NCBI GenBank assembly: GCA_017506865.1
Contig: JAFCMP010000108.1
Location: forward strand, 62,001-126,000
Length of the DNA: 64,000 nucleotides
Reading direction: 5' to 3'
Origin: Tribonema minus
Taxonomy: Eukaryota > Sar > Xanthophyceae > Tribonematales > Tribonemataceae
Below, one piece after another: positions 1 through 12,700 of this stretch. Both the position numbers and the translations under genes were made by a program. Within the stretch, counting starts at the first letter, position 1. Every line of letters starts with the position of its first letter. Under the pieces are notes generated by a model. It ran no database searches and was not told the DNA's origin. It worked only from the letters and a program-made list of their open reading frames with translations.

Positions 1-1122
1 TGGGCCGCTTCATCCCCAGAGAAGAGGTCATCAAAAGCATTACCGCCGACAGGATCCAAGAGAACCCGAGCACTGTGCTCATCATCGGCAACCGTGGCGC
101 GGGCAAGTCGACTGCTGCCATCAGCGCCTTCAGCGAGCAGCAAGGAGTGGTGTACACAGAGCTCGGCATCAGCTCCCAGTCCTCCGACAGAGACATCGGT
201 TCAGTTTGGGCAGCAAAAGTGCTTGGCGCTCTGGGCATGCAGCACACGGCGCCGCAGGAGGAGGACCCGCTCGCTGTGGTGAGGGGGGCGTTGCAGGAGA
301 TCAAGCAAGGTGGTAAGCAGCGGCCGGTGTTCATCATCGACGTCAACGGTGCGTTCACCTCGAAGCAGCTTGAACCTGCTGCTTTTTTGCAAAGAACTTG
401 GCTCCAGTAACTCGCTAGCGCAGTTTGTCGTGGTGGTGTCTGCCGCGCACACCGCCGCTGCTGTGAGAGAGCCCCTGTGCAGCCTCCGTGTCCGCACTGT
501 GGAGGTGGGCGATCTCTCAGAGACAGAGGCGACGGAGTACGTCAAAGCAGCAGTGAGCAAGTGGCGTGCGGCGCACAAGGCCATTGTCAACCTGGACGAG
601 ACGCAGCTCGTCGAGGAAGTGCTCAGCAAGTGCGGCACTCAAGCGCTGCTCCTCAAGCAGCTGTGCTTTGACAGCTGGAGCGCGTGTGACACGCCGTCTC
701 AAATGCACGATGCCATCAAGGCTTTTGCGAACAGAGACTACACGCACGCAGTAGCCGGGCTCGATGGGCTTTTGGCAGCGGCGCCAGCCACAGCCAGTCG
801 TGCAGAGCAGATTGAGGTCCTGTCGAAGCTTGCAGCAAGCGATGGGAAGTCAGCAATCCTTGACCTAGGCCAAGTCGCTGCAGCATTTGGCGTTACTCGA
901 CCTGAGTTCGTGGACCTCAACCTAGCTGTTTGTCTAGGCGCACACCCCTTCACTATCAACCCTGACACCTTGCAGGTGCGCGCAGCCTCCGTCGTTTTGC
1001 AGCAGGCAATGTTGAAGCAAGTTGAGGTGTGGAAGGCAGAGGAGGAGAAGGAGCGCAAGCTCTACCTTTGGCAGAAAATCGTGCGGAAAATTCCGCAGAA
1101 AGTGAGGCAGGGGTTGCTGTAA
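1..1122 (+). pseudogene. P-loop NTPase gene, copy 1 (5' end outside window, frame broken)
   Basis: A NTPase with a Walker A motif (GNRGAGKST, bases about 87-113) followed by a hydrophobic strand ending in Asp (VFIIDV, near 328-345), the likely Walker B. It closely matches the minus-strand copy at 35464-36606 from its first base to the stop codon, so the window opens inside the gene. The frame that carries Walker A closes at 410. The rest (LGSSNSLAQFVVVV... to the basic C-terminus) continues in another frame to 1122. Compared with copy 2, about two bases are missing near 373-380, so this copy is probably inactive. The C-terminus is charged (VEVWKAEEEKERKLYLWQK). The family is not one I can name; the layout resembles STAND-like or mitochondrial AAA ATPases. 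A moderately similar P-loop arrangement lies in the gene at 44589-47321. Function unknown. Confidence 0.7.
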
Positions 1123-2035
1123 ATGTACATGCTCACTTTACTTGGCCGCTGCTTATGGCCATGTTTGGCGGCATTATCAAATGGTCCCGCATTGTTGGTA
1201 TGGCAATAGCATGCCCCTTGTCATATGGCGTATGAAGCTGTTGGATGCAGCACCAGCAGGGTTTGATGCTTATTTCACAACTATTGGTTCAGCTGCTGCT
1301 GCTCATCGCATGGCAAATTGGGACAATCTGCTTGCCTTGTTGGCGATGGCCAAACAACTTTGTTTTTGTGGAGCAACAGTGGCACGCTTACAGATTCCAT
1401 GAAGGACATATAACTGCTGTGCGCTCCCTATGAACGAGGGAGGTTAGAGGTATGTGCGCTTCTGGCTTCACTGGCTCACCCGCTCAATCTCTCTGATCGC
1501 ATGCTCGAATGTGCATGGTGGAGTATCGACCATCAACAACAGAGAGTTGCCTGGACTCTTGCAGCACTTTTTTGTGGTTTGCCGCATTAGAGTGCAGAGC
1601 ATGGCTTTGTGCACTGCAAAGTGTGCACTTTGTAGTGAAGTGTTGAGACTTGCGTAGTATCTCTACTGCGAGCATCAGTGCTGGCAGCAACGGCCATTCA
1701 CGGCTCTTCGTATTCTTCATGGTCAACTTCGCATTCCCTTGAGTTGCAAACGACAGCTCTAGAGCGCGCTGTTGACAATGGTATCCTGGAACAGCTTGAC
1801 ATTGGTGTCCTGGAACAGCAATGGCAGTTCTGTTGTCTTCTGGAGCCATGCAGCACACTTCAACTTCAAAATGTCAACTTCATCCCATCACAAGCGGGCT
1901 GGCAAAATTGACACATAGACACAGCGGTTGTTGGCGCGTGTGCCCAGTGAGCACAGCCAAATATGATGGCAAGCTGGACATTTACAATTTGGGCTTGTTT
2001 GCGACGTAAGCGAGAATCAATAAAAAGTGCATGCA
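1..2035 (+). repeat. NTPase-bearing repeat unit, copy 1
   Basis: The NTPase coding region and about 900 bp after its stop are repeated on the minus strand between about 36600 and 32395, where the second copy is interrupted by LINE insertions. The matching 3' noncoding part is 1120-1900 here against 33540-32750 there. The unit ends near 2035 with AAGCGAGAATCAATAAAAAG, which resembles the 3' tail of the REL LINE copies at 33.5, 35.3 and 42.0 kb. Two coding copies sharing their 3' flank and a retroelement-like tail suggest a dispersed element and not an ordinary duplicated gene. The left end lies outside the window. Confidence 0.65.
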
Positions 2036-2924
2036 TGTTTGTCTCTACATATGGACACCTACAGCACATGGAGCTGGATAATTGCCATGTACATTGCGGG
2101 CTGTTTTGCCTCGCAATTGCCTGCAAGCAGGTCCATCACAGGCACACAGTTGCACTTTATGCACATCGATTGTTGGCGGCATGAGACGGCACTGTAAGGA
2201 CTTGATGAGTTGCGCATGTGTGATGAGTGTGAAAATCAATATCCCACACATCAATTCCACCACTTGCATGTGTGAATCACAGTGTGATGAGTGTATACTT
2301 TTTGACGGGACCTGCTGATACACAAATGCACACAGCCAGTAGTGGTGCTAGAAGCCACTCACCCTGTTCCCGGTCTGGCCGACAGCAGCTGCACGTTCGA
2401 GAGCGGGCTGTGATTTATAAAAGGGCAGGCTTCGAACAATTCAGCAGCAGCTGGCTGGCGATATGCGTTTGGTTGTTGCAGGCTTACATCGTTCGTTCGC
2501 GGAGGCGTGCTACTGAGGAGCGCCAAGCACCAATTATGAAAGACGACCAAGAGCGGCCGTAACCTCAAAAGTGGAAGCACTAGGTGGTCTACCGTCATGC
2601 AGCACCACCTTCATCCTCCATAAAAGGTGAAAAAAGTTAAAAAGAAAAGTGTGAACGTTTTTTTTTTTTGTAACGTCAACGTAACGACATTTTCAAAAAG
2701 AGCTGCCTTGCCGATGCCTGTTGGTTTCTTCTGAGCGGCCACATTGAATAAAAAACCATTCGTCGGCAGGCAGCATCTAGCGGAAGACGCCAGCAGCAGT
2801 TACGCGGCCTTGTCAGCAGGAGCACTGCACCTCATTCACACCTCGAGCACCACAGCAACTCGAGCAGCAGACTGCCAGCAGGAGGGATCCAGCTGCAGAC
2901 GTGCGCATCAGCAGTCGTGCGACC
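2036..2924. other. Intergenic: flank of the NTPase unit and 5' region of oxidase A
   Basis: No gene is recognised. A TATA-like TTATAAAAG lies near 2413-2422 on the plus strand, about 500 bp before the first ATG of oxidase A. An A-rich stretch followed by a T run occupies about 2620-2672. The bases from about 2780 to 2924 are rich in CAG/GCA and probably form the oxidase leader. Confidence 0.4.
2413..2422 (+). promoter_or_regulatory. Possible TATA box
   Basis: The sequence TTATAAAAG is a good match to a eukaryotic TATA box, in the right orientation for oxidase A. It is far from the ATG (about 500 bp), so it would imply a long leader. Position-only evidence. Confidence 0.25.
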
Positions 2925-5900
2925 ATGATCAAGCAAGCGATACGGGCGCTCCTGCTGGGACTGAGCACCGCCCGCTTCGCGGCCGCCGCCTGTACCCGAA
3001 CCTACTACAGTAAGTCCTCATCTATGTACCCCATGGGGGGTGCCCATCACCTGCGTCGTAAGTAGCTGCACACGGCATGTTCTGCAGCGTCGAACGCCAT
3101 CTGCAAAGAAATTCTTACCCGCTTTTAAATCGAGCAGCGCGCTGTCTGTCAGAGGGCTACTGCACGGTCAAGCCCTCGAAGCTGGCGGTTCCGTCCTGCA
3201 GACAGAACAGTAGTGCCGTGACACATGACACGCCAAGCACCACTCATCGTGTTGCGAACAGGCTCGGGGACTTCTGAATTAGCTCAAGGCACACAGGGCC
3301 AGCTCGTTCACCTAATCACCTGTCCGATCACAGCACCACTGGCCGTCGAACACCCTCTTTACGGCTTGAAGCAGGGCTGGCAGCAGCCTGTGGTGCTGGC
3401 CTGACGTAAAAGTCTTGCAGCACGCGCGACGAGCAGCTGCAGTCAAGGTGGCAGCAGCGCTGGGCATTATTAGTGGTGGTGCGAATCAACGCCAGATTCC
3501 CATGTACAGTTCACCACGGCGCACGCCTTCACAAAGTGCACCGGTGACCATGACTGTTGAAACTCACGGCTACTAAGCATAGCACTACAGCGACGGCGCA
3601 GCGCAAGGAAACAGAACATTAACAGCCCCAACCAGTACATGCACTGCAGTCCATCTTGCCACAACCACCCGCACTCATCAGCACCCAAGTGTCGCACATG
3701 AACTCGCAACTTCCCTACTACAATCTCCAGTGCCGCCAGATGCGCCATTAGCAGGCGTGCAGTGCTCGTGTCTAACCGCCGATGTATTGTCCTTTGCTCC
3801 GTGTTTGCGTTTTATGCAGTCGCTGCGGATGAGCTGGTCTGGGACTATGTGCCCACCAACATCAACCAGTACGACGGTGAGTGCTGCAAAAAGGAAGTAC
3901 TCTCTTGCGACACAGCTCCTCCTTGCTGAACTTGCTTGCCTGTCGCGTTGCCAGAGCAACTTCAAGCTGTGTTTTGGAATGTTGAGCCTATGCCATCTGA
4001 GCCCAAAGGCCATTGCGCGGAGCTCAACTGGAGTTCAACCGCACAACCTCAATTTCAACTGCACTACGGTCGATTACGGACCTGCCTTCCATCGGCGCCA
4101 CAGTGCTGAATCTCTACTCACATGCCGTGTCCACACAACACATCGCATGGTGCGCAGCCCTGTCGCTGAGCCTAACCCTAGCCCCCAACCCTACTTGCAG
4201 GCACACCGATCACCACCCCCGGCGCTGACTCTGCGGTCTTCACGGTCAATGACGCCATGACCATTGGTCAGAACTACACCAAGGCCATCTACCAGGAGTA
4301 CACCGACTACACCTTCACCAAGCTTAAGCCGAAGCCGGTTCACCTGGGGTATCTGGGCCCTGTCATCAGAGCGGAGGTGAGAGTTGAAGTCAGTATTTTC
4401 GGGCCAGAACTTCAAGCAGCGCCTACACATTCCTACGCTGCATGCGTTTTGGGGTTTGGGGTTTTGATTTGTCACAAGGCAGTATGTTTTTGAAGGTATC
4501 ACGTAGTTGCAGCTATTTAACAAAGTACCCTCGCGCTGCTGCATATTTCAGAGCGGAGGTAAGAGTCGGTGAAGTCAGCAGCACTTTCTGGGCCAGGACT
4601 GCACAAAGGACATGCACATACGCAGGGCGCCGCATGCGCTTTGAGGTTCAGTTTTTTCATTAGCCGCAGTGCTTTTAGGGTGCCGTGTAGCTGCAGCACT
4701 TCAACAACGTGGCTACGCTGCTACGCGCTTCAATCAGCATCGAGTTGACTTACGGCTGGCACCGCCGACGCATCAGCTGACAAAGTGCAACACGCGCACT
4801 CAAGCCAGTGACGCCTCTCGTTGAACTTTGTGTGCGCTGTGTCACCTGTATTCTTGCTTAGTCGCTTGCATTTATTAAGCGCAAGTGCCACATTCTCAGA
4901 CCCATCCCGCTCGCCCATACGCGCCGCATTGACAAAAGACCTCAGTGCTCAGCGATTCACACCGCTGCTGATCCCTGCAACGCACACCATCAAAAGAACA
5001 GGCCTTCAGTGCGCAGCAATTCGCACAGCGCGTTGGCGACACCATCAAGAAATAAATGATCAGTGCTCAGCGATTCGCACCGCCGCTGATCGCTGCCGCA
5101 GGTCAACGACACCATCGTGGTGGTTTTCCGCAACAACGCGGGTGCGGGGTTTACCCCCCCCCTCCAGTTCTCCATTCACCCCCACGGCGTCAAGTACACC
5201 AAGCACAACGAGGGCGTGCACTACCAATTTGAAGTTGACAACTCGGGGAGCGTCAGCCCGGGAACGACTTTTACGTACACGTGGCAGGTGCCCGACCGTG
5301 CGGGGCCTGGCAAGGACGACGGGAACGCCGTCATGTGGGCCTACCACTCGCACCACAACGAGGTGTGCAGTGCATGTATGTAATGGTGTATATACTTCCA
5401 TGTGCTTCTGTGCATATGGGTATGTAGGTATGCCGGGCAAGCACGACGGCAACGCCGTCATGTGGGCCTACCACTCGCACCACAACAGGGTGGGTAAGTT
5501 TGCATGGTTGTGTGTACATAATGGGTGTGCAGGCATACTGGGCTATCGCCATTCATGTGGCCTCGCGCTTGGACCACAGCGAGGGTCGTACGTGTGCACT
5601 GGCATGTATACCTATTCACATATGGGCATGTATGTGCGGGTACCTGCGGTGGGTAGGTATATGCAGGTGGTGCTGTACGCGCTTGTTGAAGCTGGAGACA
5701 ATGCCTCCAGGGCACAGTCCTAACTCCTGACCCTCACCCTAACCTTACCTGGGTGCTTCTCGTGCGCCTGTTGTGCGTGGCTGGGTATGGCAATTTCCAT
5801 CAGGATGTTCATGTGGATCAAGGCTTGCTTTACTGTGATATACATACACTTGCAACATGAGTATATACTAAGCCATGCCCTCGTATCTGCTCGTGTCAAT

Positions 5901-7883
5901 GTGCAGGTCAAGGACACATACTCCGGCCTCAACGGGCCTATGGTCATCTACAAGCCCAACACCCTGGCACCCTTCACCAACAAGGCGCTCGATGTTGACA
6001 GGGAGTTCTTCCTGCTCTTTGAGGTATGTATGCCTGGCCATAACCCTAACCCTAGCCCTAATTCTGACCCTCCGCTTGTCGGACCTTAAACCTATATATG
6101 TATCTAACCCAGTCGCAACAGGAGCTTTGTCCCAGTGTTAAGTGTAGCTCATGTGCTGCGTATGACGCTCAAAAGCACCAGAGCCGCCCCTGCTAGCAAA
6201 TGCGTGCGCACGCATAAACTGCGTCAGCGCCCACTGAAAGCGATGCACTCTAGTGAAGCAAGTCATTCGGCAGTGCTGTGGTATAAACCAGGCACGTTTT
6301 TGCCACCAGAGGCTAGCTCAAACACGCTATATATTAAGGCCTTCACAATCACTCTCGTGTAACCTAAGAAACGTGCTGTCCTGTGCACCTAGTAGTTGAA
6401 GTAACTTGTCTACCTGGCAGTTCACAAGCGCGCAGTGAACAACATATTCATCGGCATCATCACACTCCTCCTCTAGCCCCAAGCACTGCCACCAGCACCC
6501 CAGCCCTAACCCCATGTAGTCTTATGAACAGTGATCCGCCAATGAATGCTGTAGTCTACTTGTACACGTAACTGCACACATTTCAAACCTGCACCAGTGC
6601 TCACCAATCTGACTCGCTTGGCAACCAACTTTGGAGCAGGTGATGGACGAGAACCAGAGCCACTACCTGGACGTGAACTGCGCCAAATTTGGCTGCGACC
6701 CCGCCCTTGTCAACGCGGACCCCGATGGCTTCCACGAGAGCAACCTCATGCACAACATCAACGGCCGCATGTACGGCAATCTGGATGGTCTCAACATGTA
6801 CGCGGGGGAGAACGTGCGCTGGTTCATCGCCGCCTTTGGCACGGAGGTGAGTCACGCGTAGAGTCATTAGTAGAGTCGCGAGTAAGGTCTCAACATGTAC
6901 GCGGGCGAGAAACGTGCGCTGCTTCATTGCCGCCTTCGGCACTGACGTGAGTCATGAGTAGAGTCATGAGTAGAGTCGCTAGGGTTGAGGTTATAACCAC
7001 AAACTGACCATACCTTCATGCCCTCATCTTTCGATGCAGGTCGATCTCCACACGGCGCACTTCCATGGCAACACGCTGCTGCTGAGCAACCACCGCACGG
7101 ACGTCATCGACCTCCTGCCCGCCACCTTCAGGACTCTTTCCATGCAACCCGACTCCGAGGGCAAATGGCTCATCCACTGCCACGTGAGTGTCGCCTCTGG
7201 TGAAGTATGAAAGCTGTGGCATTGCGATCGTGCATGCTGATCGTGCGCGCTGACACTCACGACTGGGCTGTCATAAGCTGGTGTTTTAGCGCGGCTAGGC
7301 GCTGTATAAACTCATGCGCCCCCCTCTATCAGTTTCAGTGTAGTGACGGCCAGTCGAGGACACAACGTACCCATGTACTGTGACTCATTTACTGTGACTC
7401 ATTTACTTGGACTCACAACTCTCCGTACAGCATTTGTTTACCCGCCATGCTGTAGGTGCATGGTGCCTCATCTAGTCTAAGTGCAAAGTTGCCAAGACTG
7501 CCGCAAATTGATCACCGGCGGCACAACACGCCTGCTGAACTCGAACTTGCAGCTGTGCCTCCGAGTCGCAGCCAACCTGCTGAAACGCCTGTCATGCATC
7601 ATGTGGGCGTTACACTTACTCTCACACACGTTTTCACGCATGTCTTCTTACCGAAGCAGAGCGCCGACGCACTTACTCACTCAACTCACTCACTCACCTG
7701 TGGGACTCGGTGCGCTATCCAACTTGAATTGAGTGACTCGCTGACTCACTCACTCACCGTTCTGCATGACTTGTGTCATCGCGCTCACAGGTCAACGACC
7801 ACATCAAGGCCGGCATGCTCGCGTTCTACAACGTCTACCCCAAGCCTGTCCTGAGAGGCACCTACCCTGCTCTCGTCTACTAG
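2925..7883 (+). CDS. Multicopper oxidase A, ceruloplasmin/ferroxidase-like, 8 exons
   Basis: Exons: 2925-3009, 3820-3876, 4201-4376, 5102-5362, 5907-6023, 6640-6846, 7040-7183, 7791-7883; they join in phase to 379 residues. An N-terminal signal peptide (LLLGLSTARFAAAAC) predicts a secreted or ER-lumen protein. All four copper motifs are present: HPHG (132-135), HSHHNE (188-193), HTAHFHG (305-311) and HCHVNDHIKAGM (347-358), giving type 1, 2 and 3 copper ligands. The family oxidises a small substrate or Fe(II) while reducing oxygen to water; HSHxNE is typical of ceruloplasmin-like enzymes. A ferroxidase role is inference. Five of seven introns lie at G/GT junctions, exons 4 to 8 all starting with GTN (Val). 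Edges of exons 3, 4 and 6 are partly duplicated in flanking introns. A decayed relative lies at 42192-43285. Confidence 0.88.
4381..4650 (+). repeat. Duplicated donor edge of oxidase A exon 3
   Basis: The exon 3 end with the start of intron 3 (AGAGCGGAGGTGAGAGT near 4367-4383) recurs as AGAGCGGAGGTAAGAGT near 4550-4567. The next 80 or so bases of intron are also repeated (GGGCCAGAACTTCAAG against GGGCCAGGACTGCACA). The copy keeps a usable GTAAGA donor. Confidence 0.7.
4941..5116 (+). repeat. Three copies of the acceptor edge of oxidase A exon 4
   Basis: A unit of about 60 bp, CAGTGCTCAGCGATTC... to GACACCATC, occurs near 4941-5000, 5005-5060 and 5061-5116. The last copy contains the acceptor CAG and the first codons of exon 4 (VNDTI). 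The two upstream copies carry partial versions of the same exon start. Confidence 0.75.
5305..5584 (+). repeat. Three copies of the donor edge of oxidase A exon 4
   Basis: The last 58 bp of exon 4 (5305-5362), encoding the copper motif AYHSHHNE, recurs at 5432-5489 with few changes and a GTGGGTAAG donor after it. A more diverged third copy is at about 5531-5584. The second copy is still open and could encode a duplicate half-exon. Confidence 0.85.
6791..6975 (+). repeat. Duplicated donor edge of oxidase A exon 6
   Basis: The end of exon 6 and the start of intron 6 (about 6788-6880) are repeated at 6886-6975. The copy ends GGCACTGAC/GTGAGTCATG and has one extra base inside, so it is a decoy and not a coding exon. 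Both copies are followed by repeats of TAGAGTC. Confidence 0.85.
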
Positions 7884-9706
7884 ATGCACCACTCCCCACT
7901 GCGACGAGTTGATGCACTACATGCCTACCCCCCCCCCCCCCCCCAAAGCCCCTCTCCATTGCGCCAAGGCGCAGCTCCCAAGCGCTTGCTAGAGCAGCTG
8001 GTGGTCAGCTGCCGTTGCGGCACGCGTACTGTAAGCGCTGACGCATCTCTATGATGTTGTGTGATGAGATTCACTTGTGTGATTTATGGTGTGGGATGCT
8101 GCACACGTATTTGTTGGTTCACCGTGTAATCCACCATGTAGGTAAGTATGTAGCGCGTGTGTGTGTCCGCGACATACACGGCCGCTGTCCTAGGGTAGTT
8201 GCTACATCATCGCTGGGCCGCCCGTTCCGATTCATCTCCACTTCAACTTGGAGTTTGCGGTCATGCCCCACCTGTCACGGCTGCTCTCCGCAAGACCATT
8301 TTCCGTGATCCGCGTTGCGTCGCTACCCACCATTAAATAAGAAATCCTACTTAGATGCTGTGCAACTCACGGCGATGCCTCCGTTTCATCATGTGCCTGC
8401 AACAGCTCCATGCAGAGCTACTGCCTGCCTGCTATCATGAAGTGACGTTGCCTTGATGCAGACATAATCACGCATGGCATACATGTAGACAACTTTTTCA
8501 GCAACCAGGGTTACACCATCCTCAGCAAGTACCAAGAAATGAAGGACATTACTCTCAAACGTGAAAACACATGTTTTTTTGCCATACACATGCTCTCATA
8601 AACGCACAAAACGACAGAAACCCTAGCCCTAACCCTAACCCTAACGCATGATCGCAGTTGCAGACCTCTCCGCATCTACTCTAGGGTCTGAGTCTGGTGG
8701 TTACACCTGCTCGCAATATTAATACTACAGGTGTCTCTGTGTGCATACCTTGCTACATCTTGTCAACTACAAGACTTGTTGTAGCTAAGGTTGGGGTCCG
8801 CAAATGGAGAGAAGCGCACTCTGGAGCACATGGTGGCAAAGTATAGCCTGACCAGTACATGATGTGCTGCATCAAGTGTATTCCAACGCCAATTGGGACA
8901 CTTTGCCACCAGGTATACGTACATTTTGGCAGCATTGCCAAGCTTGACATCAACCATCTGGTCTTGTTGCAAGCGCGGACACACGCTTTACTTTACGCCC
9001 ATCGCACTTTCCGGACATGAATCAAACACGTTTGAGCGGCACCTGTGCACTACTGCGCTGGTATTCCGCCCGCCTATTCCGTTGCGTGTTAGGGGCGGTC
9101 CACCGCGCCCAAGCCGAGCCAGTTCTTGCGACCGTCAGATACACGAATTGCCCAGCAACAGGGAACCGTGCCCACCATGACGCCAACTGGTCATGGCCAC
9201 TGTGCTCATCATGATCATGCTTGCCATGCTGACCACGCGCTGCATGGCCACTGGAGCCATGCTGCAGCCGTGACCGTGCATGCATGCTGGCTTTGAGCTC
9301 ACTATCGCAACCAGACGGCCATCATACACCTGCGCACCATGCACACCATGCTGACCAGTGCGACTGTGGGGGCATCCGCATTAACGCCAGTGACCTGGGC
9401 GTGCGCTGACATTGCCACGCAGCTCAGCAACATCATGATGTGCCCTTTAGATGCACAGGAAAGCTGTTGAAGTTGTGGCTGGTGACGTTCCCTCCTGACA
9501 CAACGCCCTGGGCTGCGTGGTAATTTGACAGGTGCCACTGCTGCTACACGACGACAAGAGCTGTCAAACGCCGACACCCTCAGGCAGCACTCGCATTCGC
9601 GGAGCTGTCGAGACGGCCTCGAATACAGATTTGGTGGCGGAGTTAGCGATCTTCCTCAGCAAACACCGCACTAGAGGGCTGGCTGCACGACACATCTGTT
9701 TTGGCC
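7884..9706. other. Intergenic between oxidases A and B
   Basis: No convincing coding region was seen. A poly-C run occupies about 7926-7944 just after oxidase A. An interstitial telomere-like run of CCCTAA units lies at 8622-8645. Two overlapping segments near 8860-8950 (GGACACTTTGCCACCA) show short direct similarity but no clear element. Confidence 0.4.
8620..8646 (+). repeat. Interstitial telomere-like CCCTAA repeat
   Basis: Four near-perfect CCCTAA/CCCTAG units in a row, between genes. It is too short and internal to be a chromosome end. Similar degenerate runs occur in many introns of this window. Confidence 0.85.
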
Positions 9707-12700
9707 ATGGCAGGTCAGTATGAATCAATTCCTGTTGTCATCAACGAGCAAGGGCATGAACGAGAAAAGCGCCGTCGAGCTCTATGGACCTTTGCTGTGA
9801 CAGGATGTCTTCTCACAGCCTCGGTGCTGATAGGGGCCTATGTAGCCAGACCGCAGCAGCCAATTGACGACTATGCAATATCGTGGCAGGAGCTGGCCAT
9901 GTCAGGATCGCCAACGGAGTACTCGGCGCCACTGCGTCAGCCAGAGAAACGGTATTCAGCAGGAGGGGTGCTGAACACCACACTCACGGTCCAATCAACC
10001 ATAGTAGAGTTGGGGCCTGTATCATTGATAGGAAGGTCCTATGATGGCCAGGTACCCGGACCGACACTGATCATACGCCCTGGAGACACCGTCAACCTGG
10101 AGCTCCACAACAGGCTCGGCGTGGGCCCAGCGCAGGGCGCCGACGCCTTCATCGACAACGCCCAGGGGCACGACAACTACACAAACATACATACCCACGG
10201 CCTGCACGTCTCGCCAGCGGGCATCGCGGACAACATCTACCGCAAATGCGCGCCCGGCGAAACCCTGCGGTACCGATACTCCATCCCCCCCTCCCAGCCC
10301 CCTGGAACGTTCTTCTACCACCCCCACCTCGAGGGGAGCAGCGCCGTGCAGATGCTCAGCGGAATGGCGGGCGTGATCATCGTTGCGGATGACCCGGTCA
10401 CGGTGCCTGCGGAGCTGGCGGCGATGCGCGAGCTAGTTGCGGTTGTGCAGGAAGTTGACGTGCCGCGCATGGCGACCATCGCGCTGGACAAGCGCGTCAT
10501 CCGCAACGCTGCGCCGGGCGCCGCGCTGCAGTTTTTCGCGGTGAACGGGCAGTTTCAGCCGCTGATTGAGGTGGAGACGGGGGAGGCGGTGCGGCTTCGC
10601 GTCGTGCACGCAGGTGAGTGGACGAACGCGTTTAAGTACTGGTGGATCTGTATGCAGTGCATCACTTCAAAGTAGTAGTTGCAATGATCATGCATGGTTG
10701 TGAGTGGACCTGTTGACAACGGTGTGTATTACCTTTGTCGAGGTCGAGTTATGACGGGCGCGAGAGCAGCATTCATTGGCGCTGGCCATTGATTGCTGGC
10801 GATGGCAAAGAGCGTTGTCAGGGTTTGTACAGGCCAATTCTGTTGCTCCCTCTACCATGCTGAGCGGATGACAGGCTTGTTGGCAAGATTGTGCTTGAAA
10901 GTTGTCAACTTCATATATCGATGCTTGTTGCGCTGCAGTGGCCATGCAGGGCCATTGCAATGTTGTTGTGGTTCACAACAAGGTATCGTACATTTGGCTC
11001 GTGAGCCACCACCATCATGCTGCTGAATGTGTTCTAGGGCGAAGTGTGCATTCGCAGTGCGCAATGGACTGAGTCCCAAGCACATGACGGCCTCCAGCAG
11101 TGCTGAATGTTCATCTACCTCAGCAATCTTGGGACGCGGCAGGCACGCTGGCTTCTTGCCATTCCCTTTTTGCTGTGCGTTGGTGAGGTGAAAGTCGGCA
11201 CGTGTATACAGCACTTCAAGTATGAGTCACAATCGAAGTCTGGTGCGCCGTCGAGAAGTGATCGCCCGCGCAGTGGCCTGGTACTGGTCAGGTTACACAG
11301 TGATCTGCAGTGTATACATACGCACAGCTCAAGCTCCGCATGTATGCATGCTCAAACTCCATGGCGCAGGACGTGCGCTTCAGCGGCCACAATCCGCACA
11401 CTGCGTTGCGCCGCTTGTGACACACCGCTTTCATCGCCTCGCACGCTGCCCATGCCCTAATTCCTACCCGAAACCAACCCTAACCCTAAATCTAACCCTG
11501 ATTTTAACCCTGATACATGCATGGTGTATGCAGCGCAGCAACCCCCCTCACGCACAGTGCCCCCTTCGTACGTTCTACTAACCCCTGTCCCCAACGCTCA
11601 CCTCCCCCCCCACCCCACCCCGCCGGCCAGGCATCGCCGGCTTCATGCACGTGCAGCTGCAGAGCGACTCAGCGGTGTGCGCGCTGCACGTCATCGCACG
11701 CGACGGCGCCTACCACCGCGAACCGCGCACCCTCCCGGGCGTCCTCATGTCCCCCGGCTCTCGCGCGGACCTCGTGATAACGTGCCGCTCCTCAGGGACG
11801 TTCCGCCTGCACAGCGCCGACCTCCCCAACGAAGACGTCGACCGCTACCTCGGCGGCAAATCGCGCGTAAGGGTAGGTACGCTGGCGTTTGTGACTGCCC
11901 GCGGGCCGCGCGTGCGCAGGGAGGAGGTGATGCCGCTGCCGCCGACGCTGCCGGCGCGCGCACTCGACCTTATAACTGCGGACGTGCCTGCTGAGCGGCG
12001 CTGGATCTTTGAGTTCAATCAGGGCGCCAAGGTGCTGCGCGCGGGGCGCAACTATACGTGGTACGGCGTCAACGGCCAGGCGTACGATGCACGGGTGGTG
12101 CAACGCTCTGTGCCGCTCGGCGCTACGGAGCAGTGGACCATTGTCAACGCTGTGTACGGGGAGAAGGGGCTGCTGGGGGGGGATGTGGGTGCGCCGCCGA
12201 CGCGCGACAACCACCCCTTCCACCTGCACGTCAACCACTATCAGGCAAGCCGCGCGTGTGTGGCTTTTTGGGCGCTGCGCTGCAGCGAATTTAATGTAAA
12301 TATTATGTTTGTCAGCTGCGGCGCTGGAGTTGTCAGCACTGTCAGGGGCGGGCGCTGTTGCTCCTCTCTGGTATGTGTATGATAACTACCTTGAAGTTCA
12401 TGAAATGGGAGGCAATGTGTTGTAGCCACGCAAACACGGCCACACAAACAGGCTTCGTGTGGCATGCGGTTACATAGCAGGTGGTCAAGTAAACATTTGC
12501 GGACCTCAGCAGCCATCGATCATCTTCAATACCTCACACTCAGTGGCTTCCCGTGTTCACCAACCGTTTCAACCATGCATGCGCGTGCCCCCCCCCCCGC
12601 CCCGCCCCATGCTCACATCACGGACGCGGCGCTGAGCACGTGCATAATGAGGGACAGCTACTCTACATGCTGAAACGTTGCCGTGCACCCCACGCTCCTC

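Noticed and set aside
4821-5723. 300-codon plus-strand frame over oxidase A exon 4
   Set aside because: It reads the exon in the wrong frame; the correct frame encodes conserved copper motifs.
8620-8646. Chromosome end
   Set aside because: Only a few CCCTAA units, with genes continuing on both sides.
9701-9706. TTG at 9701 as oxidase B start
   Set aside because: The ATG two codons later is the normal eukaryotic start and leaves the signal anchor intact.
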